Below are positions 1 through 12,050 of a stretch of DNA of 64,000 nucleotides, one piece after another. Source of the DNA: Prosopocoilus inquinatus (lineage: Eukaryota > Arthropoda > Insecta > Coleoptera > Lucanidae); assembly GCA_036172665.1 (NCBI GenBank), contig CM069871.1, forward strand, positions 806,001 through 870,000, read 5' to 3'. Every line of letters starts with the position of its first letter. The stretch's first letter is position 1. Under the pieces are notes generated by a model. The model had not been told where the DNA came from. It made no database searches and worked only from the letters and a program-made list of their open reading frames with translations. The position numbers and the translations under genes were made by a program.

Positions 1-1746
1 ATGAAACTTAACAGACGTTAAGACCATAACCTTTAACAAATTTCAAGGTCATTCTAATCTAGTTCAACTGAATTCTATTCAACCCAAAAAAAATCGAAAA
101 AATTAAGAAATCAAAATTAAGTCAACCCGATCAAAAAATTTAAAAAAATGTATGGCTATTAAAAAAATCGAAGATTACAAAAAAAAAAACAAATAAATCT
201 TCTGTCGGAAGATATCGGAACAACTGTCAAACTATTTGCGCATCAATCCAATTGACGCAAAAAACTAAACAAAAAAATTAATAATATAACAAATTAATTG
301 CAAGTCAATTTCAAATATTTGATATTTGATCAACTGAAGCCTCAAATCAAGAAAAAAATAAAAACTAAAAAAAAAACAGTGTGCAGAACTAAATAAAAAA
401 AAATAAACTCAACAAATATTTAGACCATAATTTATCATAACAAATTTCAAGGTCACTCTAATCTAATTAAACCCAATTCTGTTCAACCCAAAAAAAATTC
501 GAAAAAATTCAGATATTAAAACTAAATCAACCCGATCAAAAAATTTTAAAATGTATGGTTGTTAAAAAAATCCAACCTGACAAAAAAAAACAAATAAAAC
601 TGCCGTCGGAAGATGTCGAACAACTGTCAAACCATTCCAATTGATGTCAAAAAAAAAAATAAAAGTCAAAAGAAAAAAATAAAATTCTATAAAAATCAAT
701 CAATCATTAATTCCAAATATTTGATATTTGAAAGTTCAGTGCATCTCAAGGTCAATCCAAGCCAAGTAAAACGATACTTGAAAGTTGATGAATACTGAGG
801 GTACGGAATTACTAAATGAAACTTGAAATACTTGTAACCTTTGTTAAATTCCAAATATTTGATGTTTGATTAACTGAGGCTTCAAACCAAGAAAAAATTA
901 AAAACTAAAAAAAAACTGTGTGTAGAACTAAATAAAAAAATAAATAAAGCTCAACAAACATTTAGACCATAATCTTAACAAATTTCAAGGTCAGTCTAAT
1001 TAATTCAACCCAAAAAAAAATCGAAAAAATTAAGATATTAAAACTAAATCAAGCCGACCAAAAAATTAAAAAAAAAAGTATGGGTATTAAATTAAATCCA
1101 ACATGACAGAAACAAATCAAAAATTGAGCGCGCGATGAAGCGACCTGAACTGTTGAATTAAAAACTAAAAAAAAACGGTGCAGAACTAAATAAAAAAATA
1201 AAATTCAACAAACATTTAGACCGCAACCTTAACGAATTTCAAGGTCACTCTAATCTAATTGAACTCAATTCTATTCAACCCGACAAAAAAATTCGAAAAA
1301 ATGAAGATATCAAAACTAAATCAACCCGATCAAAAGATTTTAAAAATGTGTGGCTATTAAAAAAAAACAACAGTATGTTCCATTAAAAAAAAAACAACTT
1401 TGTTCTGGCAGAGCCACACAGAACACTCTGTATAATTGTAACTAATTTTAAATCATGCATCTATAGCGTAGGTAAGTAATAGCGAAAACAGATTTTAAAA
1501 ATTTTTACCGAAAATATTTAAATTAGATTAATTAGAATTAAATTTAAATTAAATTTAGTTTTCAAAGTCAACCCTACCCAAGTAAGTTCAAATTAAGTAA
1601 AAGTGAAACTTTTAAAAGTATAAAAGAATAAAAATTTATTGAAATCTCGATGTTGTCAGTCTATCTCAACTGGACTTAACCTCAAACCACGAAAGAAATT
1701 AAAAACTAAAAAAAAACAGTGTGCAAAAAAACAAAATAAAAAAAAT
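1..1746. repeat. Satellite A, left partial unit (diverged)
   Basis: This is the first unit of a complex AT-rich satellite. It opens with the landmark AACTTAACAGACGTTAAGAC, which returns near 1747, 3736, 5100, 7077, 8448 and 12945. Inside it, a shorter module recurs every few hundred bases: TTTAGACCATAACC, then TTTCAAGGTCA, then ATTCTATTCAACCC, then a run of A. The interval 420-1130 is more diverged than later copies and resembles 12950-14350, including a shared short open frame near 613 and 13568 that I regard as non-coding. It ends with a conserved block (1373-1630) containing AGGTAAGT at 1470. No coding gene is seen. Confidence 0.85.
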
Positions 1747-4700
1747 TAAACTTAACAGACGTTAAGACCATAACCTTTAACAAATTTCAAGGTCATTCTA
1801 ATCTAGTTCAACTGAATTCTATTCAACCAAAAAAAAAAAATCGAAAAAATTAAGAAATCAATATTAAGTCAACCCGATCAAAAATTAAAAAAAATGCGTG
1901 GCTATTAAAAAAATCGAAGATGACAAAAAAAACAAATGAAACTCCTGTCGGAAGACGTCGAACAACTGTCAAACCATTTGCGCCTCATTTGAATTGACGC
2001 AAAAAAAGAAAACTAAACAAAAAAATTAATAACGTAACAAATTAATTGCAAATCAAAAATTGACCGCACGATGACGCGACCTGAACTGTTGTAAAAAATT
2101 AAAAGTCAAAAGAAAAAAATTAAAATTCTATAAAAATACGGTACAGTCCATCTCAAGGTCATCCAACCCAAATACAATGATACTTGAAAACTGATGAATA
2201 TTCAGGATACGTAATTATGAAATGAAACTTAAAATACTTTTTGCAACCTTTGTTAAATTCCAAATATTTGATGTTTAATCAACTGAAGCTCCAAACAAAG
2301 AAAAAATTAAAAACTAAAAAAAGACAGGGTGCAGAACTAAATAAAAAAAAATAAAATTCAACAAACATTTAGACCGAAACCTTAACGAATTTCAAGGTCA
2401 CTCTAATCTAATTGAACTCAATTCTATTCAACCCGACAAAAAAATTCAAAAAAATTAAGATACCAAAGTTAAGTCAACCCGATCAAAAAATTTAACAAAT
2501 GTGTGACTATTAAAAAAATCTAAGATGACAAAAAAACAAATAAAACTCCTGTCGGAAGATGTCGAACAGCTGTCAAACCATTTGCGGCTCATTTGAATTG
2601 ACGCAAAAAAGAAAACTAAGCAAAAAAATTAATAACGTAACAAATTATTTGCAAACCAAAAATTGACCGCACGATGACGCGACCTGAACTGTTGTAAAAA
2701 ATTAAAAGTCAAAAGAAAAAAATTAAAATTCTATAAAAATACGGTACAATCCATCTCAAGGTCATCCAACCCAGATACAATGATATTTGAAAGCTGATGA
2801 CTATTCAGGATACGGAATCATTAAATGAAACTTAAAACACTTCTTGTAACCTTTGTTAAATTCCAAATATTTGATGTTTAATCAACTGAAGCTTTAAACA
2901 AAGAAAAAATTAAAAACTAAAAAAAAAACAGGGTGCAGAACTAAATAAAAAAAAATAAAATTCAACAAAGATTTAGACCGAAACCTTAACGAATTACAAG
3001 GTCACTCTAATCTAATTGAACACAATTCTATTCAACCCAACAACAAAATTCAAAAAAATTCGAAAAAATTAAGATGTCAAAACTAAATCAAGCCGATCAA
3101 AAAATTTAAAAAATGCGTGGCTATTAAATTAAATCCAACAAAAAGTTAAAAACTAAAAAAAAGATGGAACTAAACAAAAAAAAATAAAAGTTAACAAACA
3201 TTTAGACCATAACCTTAACAAATTTCAAGGTCATTCTAATCTAATTCAACTCAATTCTATTCAACCAAAAAAAAAAAAAATTCGAAAAAATGAAGATATC
3301 AAAACTAAATCAACCCGATCAAAAGATTTAAAAAATGTGTGGTTATTAAAAAAAATCCTACAGTATATTCCATTAAAAAAAAATGTAACTTTGGTCTGGC
3401 ACAGCCACACGGAACACTCTGGATAATTGTAACTAATTTTAAATCACGCATCTGTACCATAGGTAAGTAATAGCGAAAACAGATTTTAAAAATTTTTACC
3501 GAAAATATTTAAATTAGATTAATTAGAATTAAATTTAAATTAAATTAAATTTTCAAAGTCAACCCAATCCAAGTAAGTTCGAATTAAGTAAAAGTGAAAA
3601 TTTTAAAAATATAAAAGAATAAAAATTTATTGAAATCTCGATGTTGTCAGTCTATCTCAACTGGACTTAACCTCAAACCACGAAAGAAATTAGAAACTAA
3701 AAAAAAACAGTGTGCAAAAAAACAATATAAAAAAATGAAACTTAACAGACGTTAAGACCATAACCTTTAACAAATTTCAAGGTCATTCTAATCTAGTTCA
3801 ACTGAATTCTATTCAACCAAAAAAAAAAAAATCGAAAAAATTAAGAAATCAAAATTAAGTCAACCCGATCAAAAAATTTAAAAAAATGTGTGGCTATAAA
3901 AAAAATCGAAGATGACAAAAAAAAAACAAACAAAACTCCTGTCGGAAGATGTCGAACAACTGTCAAACCATTTGCGCCTCATTTGAATTTACGCAAAAAG
4001 AACTAAACAAAAAAATTCATAATGTAACAAATTAATTGTAAATCAAAAATTGACCGCACGATGACGCGACCTGAACTGTTGTAAAAAATTAAAAATCAAA
4101 AGAAAAAAATTAAAATTCTATAAAAATACGGTACAATCCATCTCAAGGTCATCCAACCCAGATACAATGATATTTGAAAGATGATGACTATTCAGGATAC
4201 GGAATCATTAAATGAAACTTAAAATACTTCTTGTAACCTTTGTTAAATTCCAAATATTTGATGTTTAATCAACTGAGGCTTCAAACAAAGAAAAAATTAA
4301 AAACTAAAAAAAAACAGGGTGCAGAACTAAATAAAAAAAAATAAAATTCAACAAACATTTAGACCGCAACCTTAACGAATTTCAAGGTCACTCTAATCTA
4401 ATTGAACTCAATTCTATTCAACCCAACAAAAAAATTCGAAAAATGAAGATATCAAACCTAAAACAAGCCGATCAAAAAATTTAAAAATTGAGTGGCTATT
4501 AAATTAAATCCAACAAAAAATTAAAAACTAAAAAAAAGATGGAACTAAACAAAAAAAAATAAAAGTTAACAAACATTTAGACCGTAACTTTAACGAATTT
4601 CAAGGTCATTCTAATTCAAACCCAATTGTATTCAACCAAAAAAAAAAATTCAAAAAAATTCAGATATCAAAACTAAATCAACCCGATCAAAAGACTTAAA

Positions 4701-5099
4701 AAATGTGTGGTTATTAAAAAAAATCCTACAGTATGTCCCATTAAAAAAAAAAAAAAACTTTGGTCTGGTCACAGCCACACAGAACACTCTGTATAATTGT
4801 AACTAATTTTAAATCACGCATCTGTACCATAGGTAAGTAATAGCGAAAACAGATTTTAAAAATTTTTACCGAAAATATTTAAATTAGATTAATTAGAATT
4901 AAATTTAAATTAAATTTAGTTTTCAAAGTCAACCCTACCCAAGTAAGTTCAAATTAAGTAAAAGTGAAACTTTTAAAAGTATAAAAGAATAAAAATTTAT
5001 TGAAATTTCGATGTTGTCAGTCTATCTCAACTGGACTTAAACCACGAAAGAAATTAAACACTAAAAAAAAACAGTGTGCAAAAAAACACAATAAAAAAA
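1747..5099. repeat. Satellite A higher-order unit, copy 1 (~3.35 kb)
   Basis: This higher-order repeat is made of a long half (1747-3735, about 1.99 kb) and a short half (3736-5099, about 1.36 kb). Each half starts with the AACTTAACAGACGTTAAGAC landmark and ends with the block containing CACTCTGTATAATTG and AGGTAAGT. The long half differs by an extra ~600 bp internal module. Copy 2 follows immediately; blocks such as 2347-3735 and 5688-7076 look almost identical by eye. The pattern fits recent unequal exchange at the 3.35 kb level rather than at the level of the inner module. There are no transposase or reverse-transcriptase frames. Confidence 0.9.
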
Positions 5100-8000
5100 A
5101 TGAAACTTAACAGACGTTAAGACCATAACCTTTAACAAATTTCAAGGTCATTCTAATCTAGTTCAACTGAATTCTATTCAACCAAAAAAAAAATCGAAAA
5201 AATTAAGAAATCAAAATTAAGTCAACCCGATCAAAAAATTTAAAAAAATGTGTGGCTATAAAAAAAATCGAAGATGACAAAAAAAAACAAACAAAACTCC
5301 TGTCGAACAACTGTCAAACCATTTGCGCCTCATTTGAATTTACGCAAAAAGAACTAAACAAAAAAATTCATAATGTAACAAATTAATTGCAAATCAAAAA
5401 TTGACCGCGCGCGATGACGCGACCTGAACTGTTGTAAAAAATTAAAAGTCAAAAGAAAAAAATTGAAATTCTATAAAAATACGGTACGGTTCATCTCAAG
5501 GTCATCCAACCCAAATACAATGATACTTGAAAGCTGATGAATATTCAGGATACGTAATTATGAAATGAAACTTAAAATACTTCTTGTAACATTTGTTAAT
5601 TTCCAAATATTTGATGTTTAATCAACTGAGGCTTCAAACAAAGAAAAAATTAAAAACTAAAAAAAAACAGGGTGCAGAACTAAAGAAAAAAAATAAAATT
5701 CAACAAACATTTAGACCGCAACCTTAACGAATTTCAAGGTCACTCTAATCTAATTGAACTCAATTCTATTCAACCCGACAAAAAAATTCAAAAAAATTAA
5801 GATACCAAAGTTAAGTCAACCCGATCAAAAAATTTAACAAATGTGTGACTATTAAAAAAATCTAAGATGACAAAAAAACAAATAAAACTCCTGTCGGAAG
5901 ATGTCGAACAGCTGTCAAACCATTTGCGGCTCATTTGAATTGACGCAAAAAAGAAAACTAAGCAAAAAAATTAATAACGTAACAAATTATTTGCAAACCA
6001 AAAATTGACCGCACGATGACGCGACCTGAACTGTTGTAAAAAATTAAAAGTCAAAAGAAAAAAATTAAAATTCTATAAAAATACGGTACAATCCATCTCA
6101 AGGTCATCCAACCCAGATACAATGATATTTGAAAGCCGATGAATATTCAGGATACGGATTCATTAAATGAAACTTAAAATACTTTTTGCAACCTTTGTTA
6201 AATTCCAAATATTTGATGTTTAATCAACTGAAGCTTTAAACAAAGAAAAAATTAAAAACTAAAAAAAAAACAGGGTGCAGAACTAAATAAAAAAAAATAA
6301 AATTCAACAAAGATTTAGACCGAAACCTTAACGAATTACAAGGTCACTCTAATCTAATTGAACACAATTCTATTCAACCCAACAACAAAATTCAAAAAAA
6401 TTCGAAAAAATTAAGATGTCAAAACTAAATCAAGCCGATCAAAAAATTTAAAAAATGCGTGGCTATTAAATTAAATCCAACAAAAAGTTAAAAACTAAAA
6501 AAAAGATGGAACTAAACAAAAAAAAATAAAAGTTAACAAACATTTAGACCATAACCTTAACAAATTTCAAGGTCATTCTAATCTAATTCAACTCAATTCT
6601 ATTCAACCAAAAAAAAAAAAAATTCGAAAAAATGAAGATATCAAAACTAAATCAACCCGATCAAAAGATTTAAAAAATGTGTGGTTATTAAAAAAAATCC
6701 TACAGTATATTCCATTAAAAAAAAATGTAACTTTGGTCTGGCACAGCCACACGGAACACTCTGGATAATTGTAACTAATTTTAAATCACGCATCTGTACC
6801 ATAGGTAAGTAATAGCGAAAACAGATTTTAAAAATTTTTACCGAAAATATTTAAATTAGATTAATTAGAATTAAATTTAAATTAAATTAAATTTTCAAAG
6901 TCAACCCAATCCAAGTAAGTTCGAATTAAGTAAAAGTGAAAATTTTAAAAATATAAAAGAATAAAAATTTATTGAAATCTCGATGTTGTCAGTCTATCTC
7001 AACTGGACTTAACCTCAAACCACGAAAGAAATTAGAAACTAAAAAAAAACAGTGTGCAAAAAAACAATATAAAAAAATGAAACTTAACAGACGTTAAGAC
7101 CATAACCTTTAACAAATTTCAAGGTCATTCTAATCTAGTTCAACTGAATTCTATTCAACCAAAAAAAAAAAAATCGAAAAAATTAAGAAATCAAAATTAA
7201 GTCAACCCGATCAAAAAATTTAAAAAAATGTGTGGCTATAAAAAAAATCGAAGATGACAAAAAAAAAACAAACAAAACTCCTGTCGGAAGATGTCGAACA
7301 ACTGTCAAACCATTTGCGCCTCATTTGAATTTACGCAAAAAGAACTAAACAAAAAAATTCATAATGTAACAAATTAATTGTAAATCAAAAATTGACCGCA
7401 CGATGACGCGACCTGAACTGTTGTAAAAAATTAAAAATCAAAAGAAAAAAATTAAAATTCTATAAAAATACGGTACAATCCATCTCAAGGTCATCCAACC
7501 CAGATACAATGATATTTGAAAGCTGATGACTATTCAGGATACCGAATCATTAAATGAAACTTAAAATACTTTTTGCAACTTTTGTTAAATTCCAAATATT
7601 TGATGTTTAATCAACTGAGGCTTCAAACAAAGAAAAAATTAAAAACTAAAGAAAACAGGGTGCAGAACTAAAGAAAAAAAAATAAAATTCAACAAACATT
7701 TAGACCGAAACCTTAACGAATTTCAAGGTCACTCTAATCTAATTGAACTCAATTCTATTCAACCCGACAAAAAAATTCGAAAAAATTAAGATATCAAAAC
7801 TAAATCAAGCCGATCAAAAAATTTAAAAAATGTGTGGCTATTAAATTAAATCCAACAAAAAATTAAAAACTGAAAAAAGATGGAACTAAACAAAAAAAAA
7901 TAAAAGTTAACAAACATTTAGACCGCAACTTTAACGAATTTCAAGGTCATTCTAATTCAAACCCAATTGTATTCAACAAAAAAAAAAAATTCAAAAAAAT

Positions 8001-8446
8001 TCAGATATCAAAACTAAATCAACCCGATCAAAAGACTTAAAAAATGTGTGGTTATTAAAAAAATCCTACAGTATGTCCCATTAAAAAAAAAAAACTTTGG
8101 TCTGGCACAGCCACACAGAACACTCTGTATAATTGTAACTAATTTTAAATCCCGCATCTGTACCATAGGTAAGTAATAGCGAAAACAGATTTTAAAAATT
8201 TTTACCGAAAATATTTAAATTAGATTAATTAGAATTAAATTTAAATTAAATTTAGTTTTCAAAGTCAACCCTACCCAAGTAAGTTCAAATTAAGTAAAAG
8301 TGAAACTTTTAAAAGTATAAAAGAATAAAAATTTATTGAAATTTCGATGTTGTTAGTCTATTTCAACTGGACTTAACCTCAAACTGCGAAAGAAATTAAA
8401 AACTAAAAAAAAAAACAGTGTGCAAAAAAACAAAATAAAAAAAATT
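5100..8446. repeat. Satellite A higher-order unit, copy 2 (~3.35 kb)
   Basis: This is the second copy of the higher-order unit, again a long half (5100-7076) followed by a short half (7077-8446). Compared with copy 1 it shows small indels, for example loss of the CGGAAGATGT segment near 5305, and scattered substitutions. TCAAGGTCA recurs here as in copy 1. No gene is visible. Confidence 0.9.
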
Positions 8447-9610
8447 AAACTTAACAGACGTTAAGACCATAACCTTTAACAAATTTCAAGGTCGTTCTAA
8501 TCTAGTTCAACTGAATTCTATTCAACCAAAAAAAAAATCAAAAAAATTAAGAAATCAATATTAAGTCAACCCGATCAAAAAATTTAAAAAAATGTGTGGC
8601 TATTAAAAAAATCGAAGATGACAAAAAAAACAAATGAAACTCCTGTCGGAAGATGTCGAACAACGTCGAACAACTGTCAAACCATTTGCGCCTCATTTGA
8701 ATTGACGCAAAAAAAGAAAACTAAACAAAAAAATTAATAACGTAACAAATTAATTGCAAACCAAAAATTGACCGCGCGCGATGACGCGACCTGAACTGTT
8801 GTAAAAAATTAAAAGTCAAAAGAAAAAAATTGAAATTCTATAAAAATACGGTACAGTTCATCTCAAGGTCATCCAACCCAAATACAATGATACTTGAAAG
8901 CTGATGAATATTCAGGATACGTAATTATGAAATGAAACTTAAAATACTTTTTGCAACCTTTGTTAATTTCCAAATATTTGATGTTTAATCAACTGAAGCT
9001 TCAAACAAAGAAAAAGTTAGAAACTAAAAAAAAAGAACAGGGTGTAGAATTAAATTTAAAAAAAAATAAAATTCAACAAACATTTAGACAGCAACCTTAA
9101 CGAATTTCAAGGTCACTCTGATCTAATTGAATTCAATTCTATTCAACCCAACAAAAAAATAAAAAAAATCGAAAAAATTAAGATATCAAAACTAAATCAA
9201 GACGATCAAAAAATTTAAAAAATGTGTGGCTATTAAATTAAATCCAACAAAAAATTAAAAACTAAAAAAAGGTGGAACTCAAAAAAAAAATAAATGTTAA
9301 CAAACATTTAGGCCATAACCTTAATAAATTTCAAGGTCATTCTAATCTAATTCAACTCAATTCTGTTCAACCAAAAAAAAAAAAAAAATCGAAAAAATTC
9401 AGATATCAAAACTAAATCAACCCGATCAAAAGACTTAAAAAATGTGTGGTTATTAAAAAAGTCCTACAGTATGTCCCATTAAAAAAAAAAAAAACTTTGG
9501 TCTGGCACAGCCACACAGAACACTCTGTATAATTGTAAATTTTAATTGTAATTTTAAATCACGCATCTATACCACAGGTAAAGTAATAGCGAAAACAGAT
9601 TTTAAAAATT
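8447..9610. repeat. Satellite A, right partial unit and array end
   Basis: A final unit starts with the same landmark at 8448 and runs through the CACTCTGTATAATTG block near 9520. Homology breaks off after GAAAACAGATTTTAAAAATTT around 9610, where unrelated sequence begins. A local duplication GTCGAACAAC appears at 8657-8672, and the splice-donor-like AGGTAAGT of the other units is altered to AGGTAAAGT here. These changes fit a decaying array edge. Confidence 0.85.
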
Positions 9611-10652
9611 TGCATGAATATAGGCGCTATCTACCGAATACGCACTATTGGCCCACCCTGTATATGTATTGATGGAAAGAAAAAAGAAAATGTCAGCAAA
9701 ATGTAAGCAAAAGATAAACAAAAAAAAAATTAAAGAAGATTCTATGCTCGAACGTCAACCATGTCCACGGAATTTAGCGACACGCTGTACATGGTTGACT
9801 GACTTGGACTGATGTTATTGCATCAAGAAAAGCTTTTCTAAGCTTTCCAACGCCTTTCACCAAAAAACAATCGACGAATCGATAACAAAAGGGAAAGTGG
9901 GTGCATTTTCTACCAAGCAGATTTGAGGAACCGGAACGTGCAACTGCATAAGACAAGGTGGGGGGCACTGCCCACCTTGTCCATCCCGACGAGCCGCCAC
10001 TGCTTGTCATTGGTTTCGTCATTCGCCATGTCATCTGCTTTTATTTAATAATTCCTCATCGCTGCTTCCGAGGAAGAATTCAGTTTAGTTTTCATCACCG
10101 TTTGTCTCAGTAACGCCAACGTTTCTAAAATAACACCAGCTTTTTCGAATACGTTCCATTTTTCTTTCTTGCAAAAAAAAAAAAAAAAAGGAAAACAACG
10201 AACAAACACTGTCGGCGTTTCCGATCGCTGCCGCTCCGCTCGGAATTCTCCAATACCATAATTTGATTCGCGCAAACTGCACGCAGTAATTTCAACAAAG
10301 GAAATAAAAGCGCTCTTTGCATAATTGAATACACTTCCGCCGGCATCAATAAACTAGAGTGCACGCGTTTCATGCAATAGAAACAAACGGCCCTATTATT
10401 TTCGTCTGCGTATGTGTTCCGAGCTTTCCAGACGAGGCGTGTGTCTTGCATAACGATACGAAAAAGAAAAAAAAAGAAAAATAAAACAGCCCGCCGCTTC
10501 CAACCGGTTGTTCTTTATTTAATGGGGGAACCCTCCTTGAACACTCGGGGAAGTACCCGATGCAACTGCGTGATCATTAATTTATGCGCGAGTCTTACAA
10601 TTAGTTGGTATGTACACTAAGCGACTTCTTATGGAAATGGGAATTAACAAAC
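9611..10652. other. Single-copy DNA at the satellite edge; no gene recognised
   Basis: The first ~60 bases contain GGCCCACCCTGTATA, a CACCCTGTATA string that is common near insect transposon ends. I cannot define an element boundary here. The remainder has mixed composition, with a 17-A run near 10176 and short overlapping open frames on the minus strand that run through homopolymers. None resembles a protein family I know. Confidence 0.5.
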
Positions 10653-10789
10653 ATTAGGCGTTTACGATAATTGGAGCGGTATGTACCGGTTAATCTATTA
10701 TCTCACTCTTACTTGCATTCAACGCACTCGTTCTATCTTACTTTTTTACCCCGATCCATGTAGCGCTCCGATTATCGTAAACGCCTAAT
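10653..10789. mobile_element. Small inverted-repeat element (MITE-like, 137 bp)
   Basis: The element is bounded by 26 bp inverted repeats, 10653-10678 and 10764-10789, beginning ATTAGGCGTTTACGATAAT, with one mismatch (ATTGG versus ATCGG). The interior of about 85 bp is non-coding. I could not identify a clear target-site duplication, so the superfamily is undetermined. It lies a few bases from the next palindromic element, which suggests a nesting or insertion hot spot. Confidence 0.7.
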
Positions 10790-10795
10790 ATGTAG

Positions 10796-11041
10796 CAAGT
10801 GTGTATGTTTGGTTGCCTACCGTATCTGAATGCATGTTGCTAAGGGGCGTGACTATAAGCCCCGATTTTTTCACCAGCGGATAAATTTATCTGCCAGGTA
10901 GTGTCCTCGGAAATTATTATGGATGCAATGGTTTCCAAGGATAATACCTGGCAGATAAATTTATCAGGAGGTGAAGAAATCGGACAGTTTGTAATAAGTA
11001 ACAATTGGGAGACGATAGGCAACCATACATACACACGTTGC
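10796..11041. mobile_element. Larger palindromic element enclosing a GATAAATTTATC foldback
   Basis: The outer arms are inverted: TGTGTATGTTTGGTTGCCTA near 10800 against its complement near 11020-11037 (TAGGCAACCATACATACACA), with one mismatch. In the middle, 10859-10985, sits a copy of the ~126 bp foldback described at 36969. This copy has a mutated centre, with no TATCGATA. The whole is either one ~246 bp snap-back element or a foldback inserted into an older palindrome. It contains no coding sequence. Confidence 0.65.
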
Positions 11042-12050
11042 ATATACTACTGTTATTATTAATTCTCCATGAGAAAGTGCAGGTTCAGGATTTCTACTGG
11101 CCTTGAATTTTAAGAGAAAGAGAGACAGAGATAAATAAAATGTCGTTATTAAAGAGTATGATAAATTCACCTTGCGTTAGGCGCGCACAAAAAGCGAATG
11201 ATAAATAGCCCCCGTGCAGGGAACATTTTTCAGAACGTATCATTTGTCGGCGGGCGGGAAGGTTTAAGTGCAGCGTGCACACAGCGCCCCCTATTTACAG
11301 GCGCGAAATTACCAGCGAGCGATTCATTCATTCGGGGAAACTTAGCAGCGTCGCCGGTGGTAGATTTCTGATTTGAATGGAAGGTGATGTGATGAATCGC
11401 CTACGCGGGAGTCCCCGGGTTTCTTTCGCGCGGGCGTTCCGAGAAAGGACACTTGTTCGGGGATTATCCCCGGCGATGGCTCAAAGGCTGTCCGAGTAAT
11501 CACTTTGTCAAAGTTTTAGACTTTACGGAAACATCCCGGTTAAGGTATTATCCCTCGAAGTTTGCTGCTTTCGGGGAGACCCCCGCTGTCCCGGGAATAT
11601 TTATGCGATATGCCCGGCATAATCGAGTGAGGAGGTCGGCGGGAAAGAAAGAAAGAAAGAAAGAAAGCGAAAAGAAGTCCTCGGCGCGAAAATAGCTTCA
11701 CTCCTACGACACATTATTTCACGTCAAAAGTTTTTTTCTTTCAAATTTAGTACAGGATTGTCTCTGTTTAGAAAAACATGTTCTACAGATTTGTTTAAAA
11801 AGATCGAAACAAAAAAAAAAAAGAAAAAACTTGTAACATATCTACGCACGGTCGAAAGCAAAAAAAATAATAGGCAATTACAGTTTCCTGTAATTTTTAT
11901 TGTACTGTTTAAATACGACTTTGCAGTGTTGTTGAGCTTGTCAGATCTGAAAGCTTTCGAAATTTTTAAGTGTCACCTGTGAAGCCGTGTTTAAACGGGA
12001 AACTGTAATTGTCTGCTATTTTTTTTTTGACATTTCGTAAAACAAAAAAT
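11042..12050. other. Single-copy, GC-richer DNA; no gene recognised
   Basis: This block is less AT-rich than its surroundings, especially 11200-11640. It carries a short (GAAA)n run at 11643-11667. The 80-residue open frame across 11453-11695 ends in the microsatellite and matches no family I know. From about 11700 the sequence becomes AT-rich again and grades into satellite A. It could hold regulatory DNA, but nothing in it proves that. Confidence 0.4.

Noticed and set aside
8903..8940. CTGATGA...GAAA string in satellite A as a possible satellite hammerhead
   Set aside because: CTGATGA and GAAATGAAAC occur in order in many units, but I could not form helix II or a helix I, and U16.1-H17 has no partner.
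9640..9665. CACCCTGTATA string (also near 22011) as a defined transposon end
   Set aside because: Common in insect repeats, but no opposite end or target duplication could be located, so it is only noted within the neighbouring entry.
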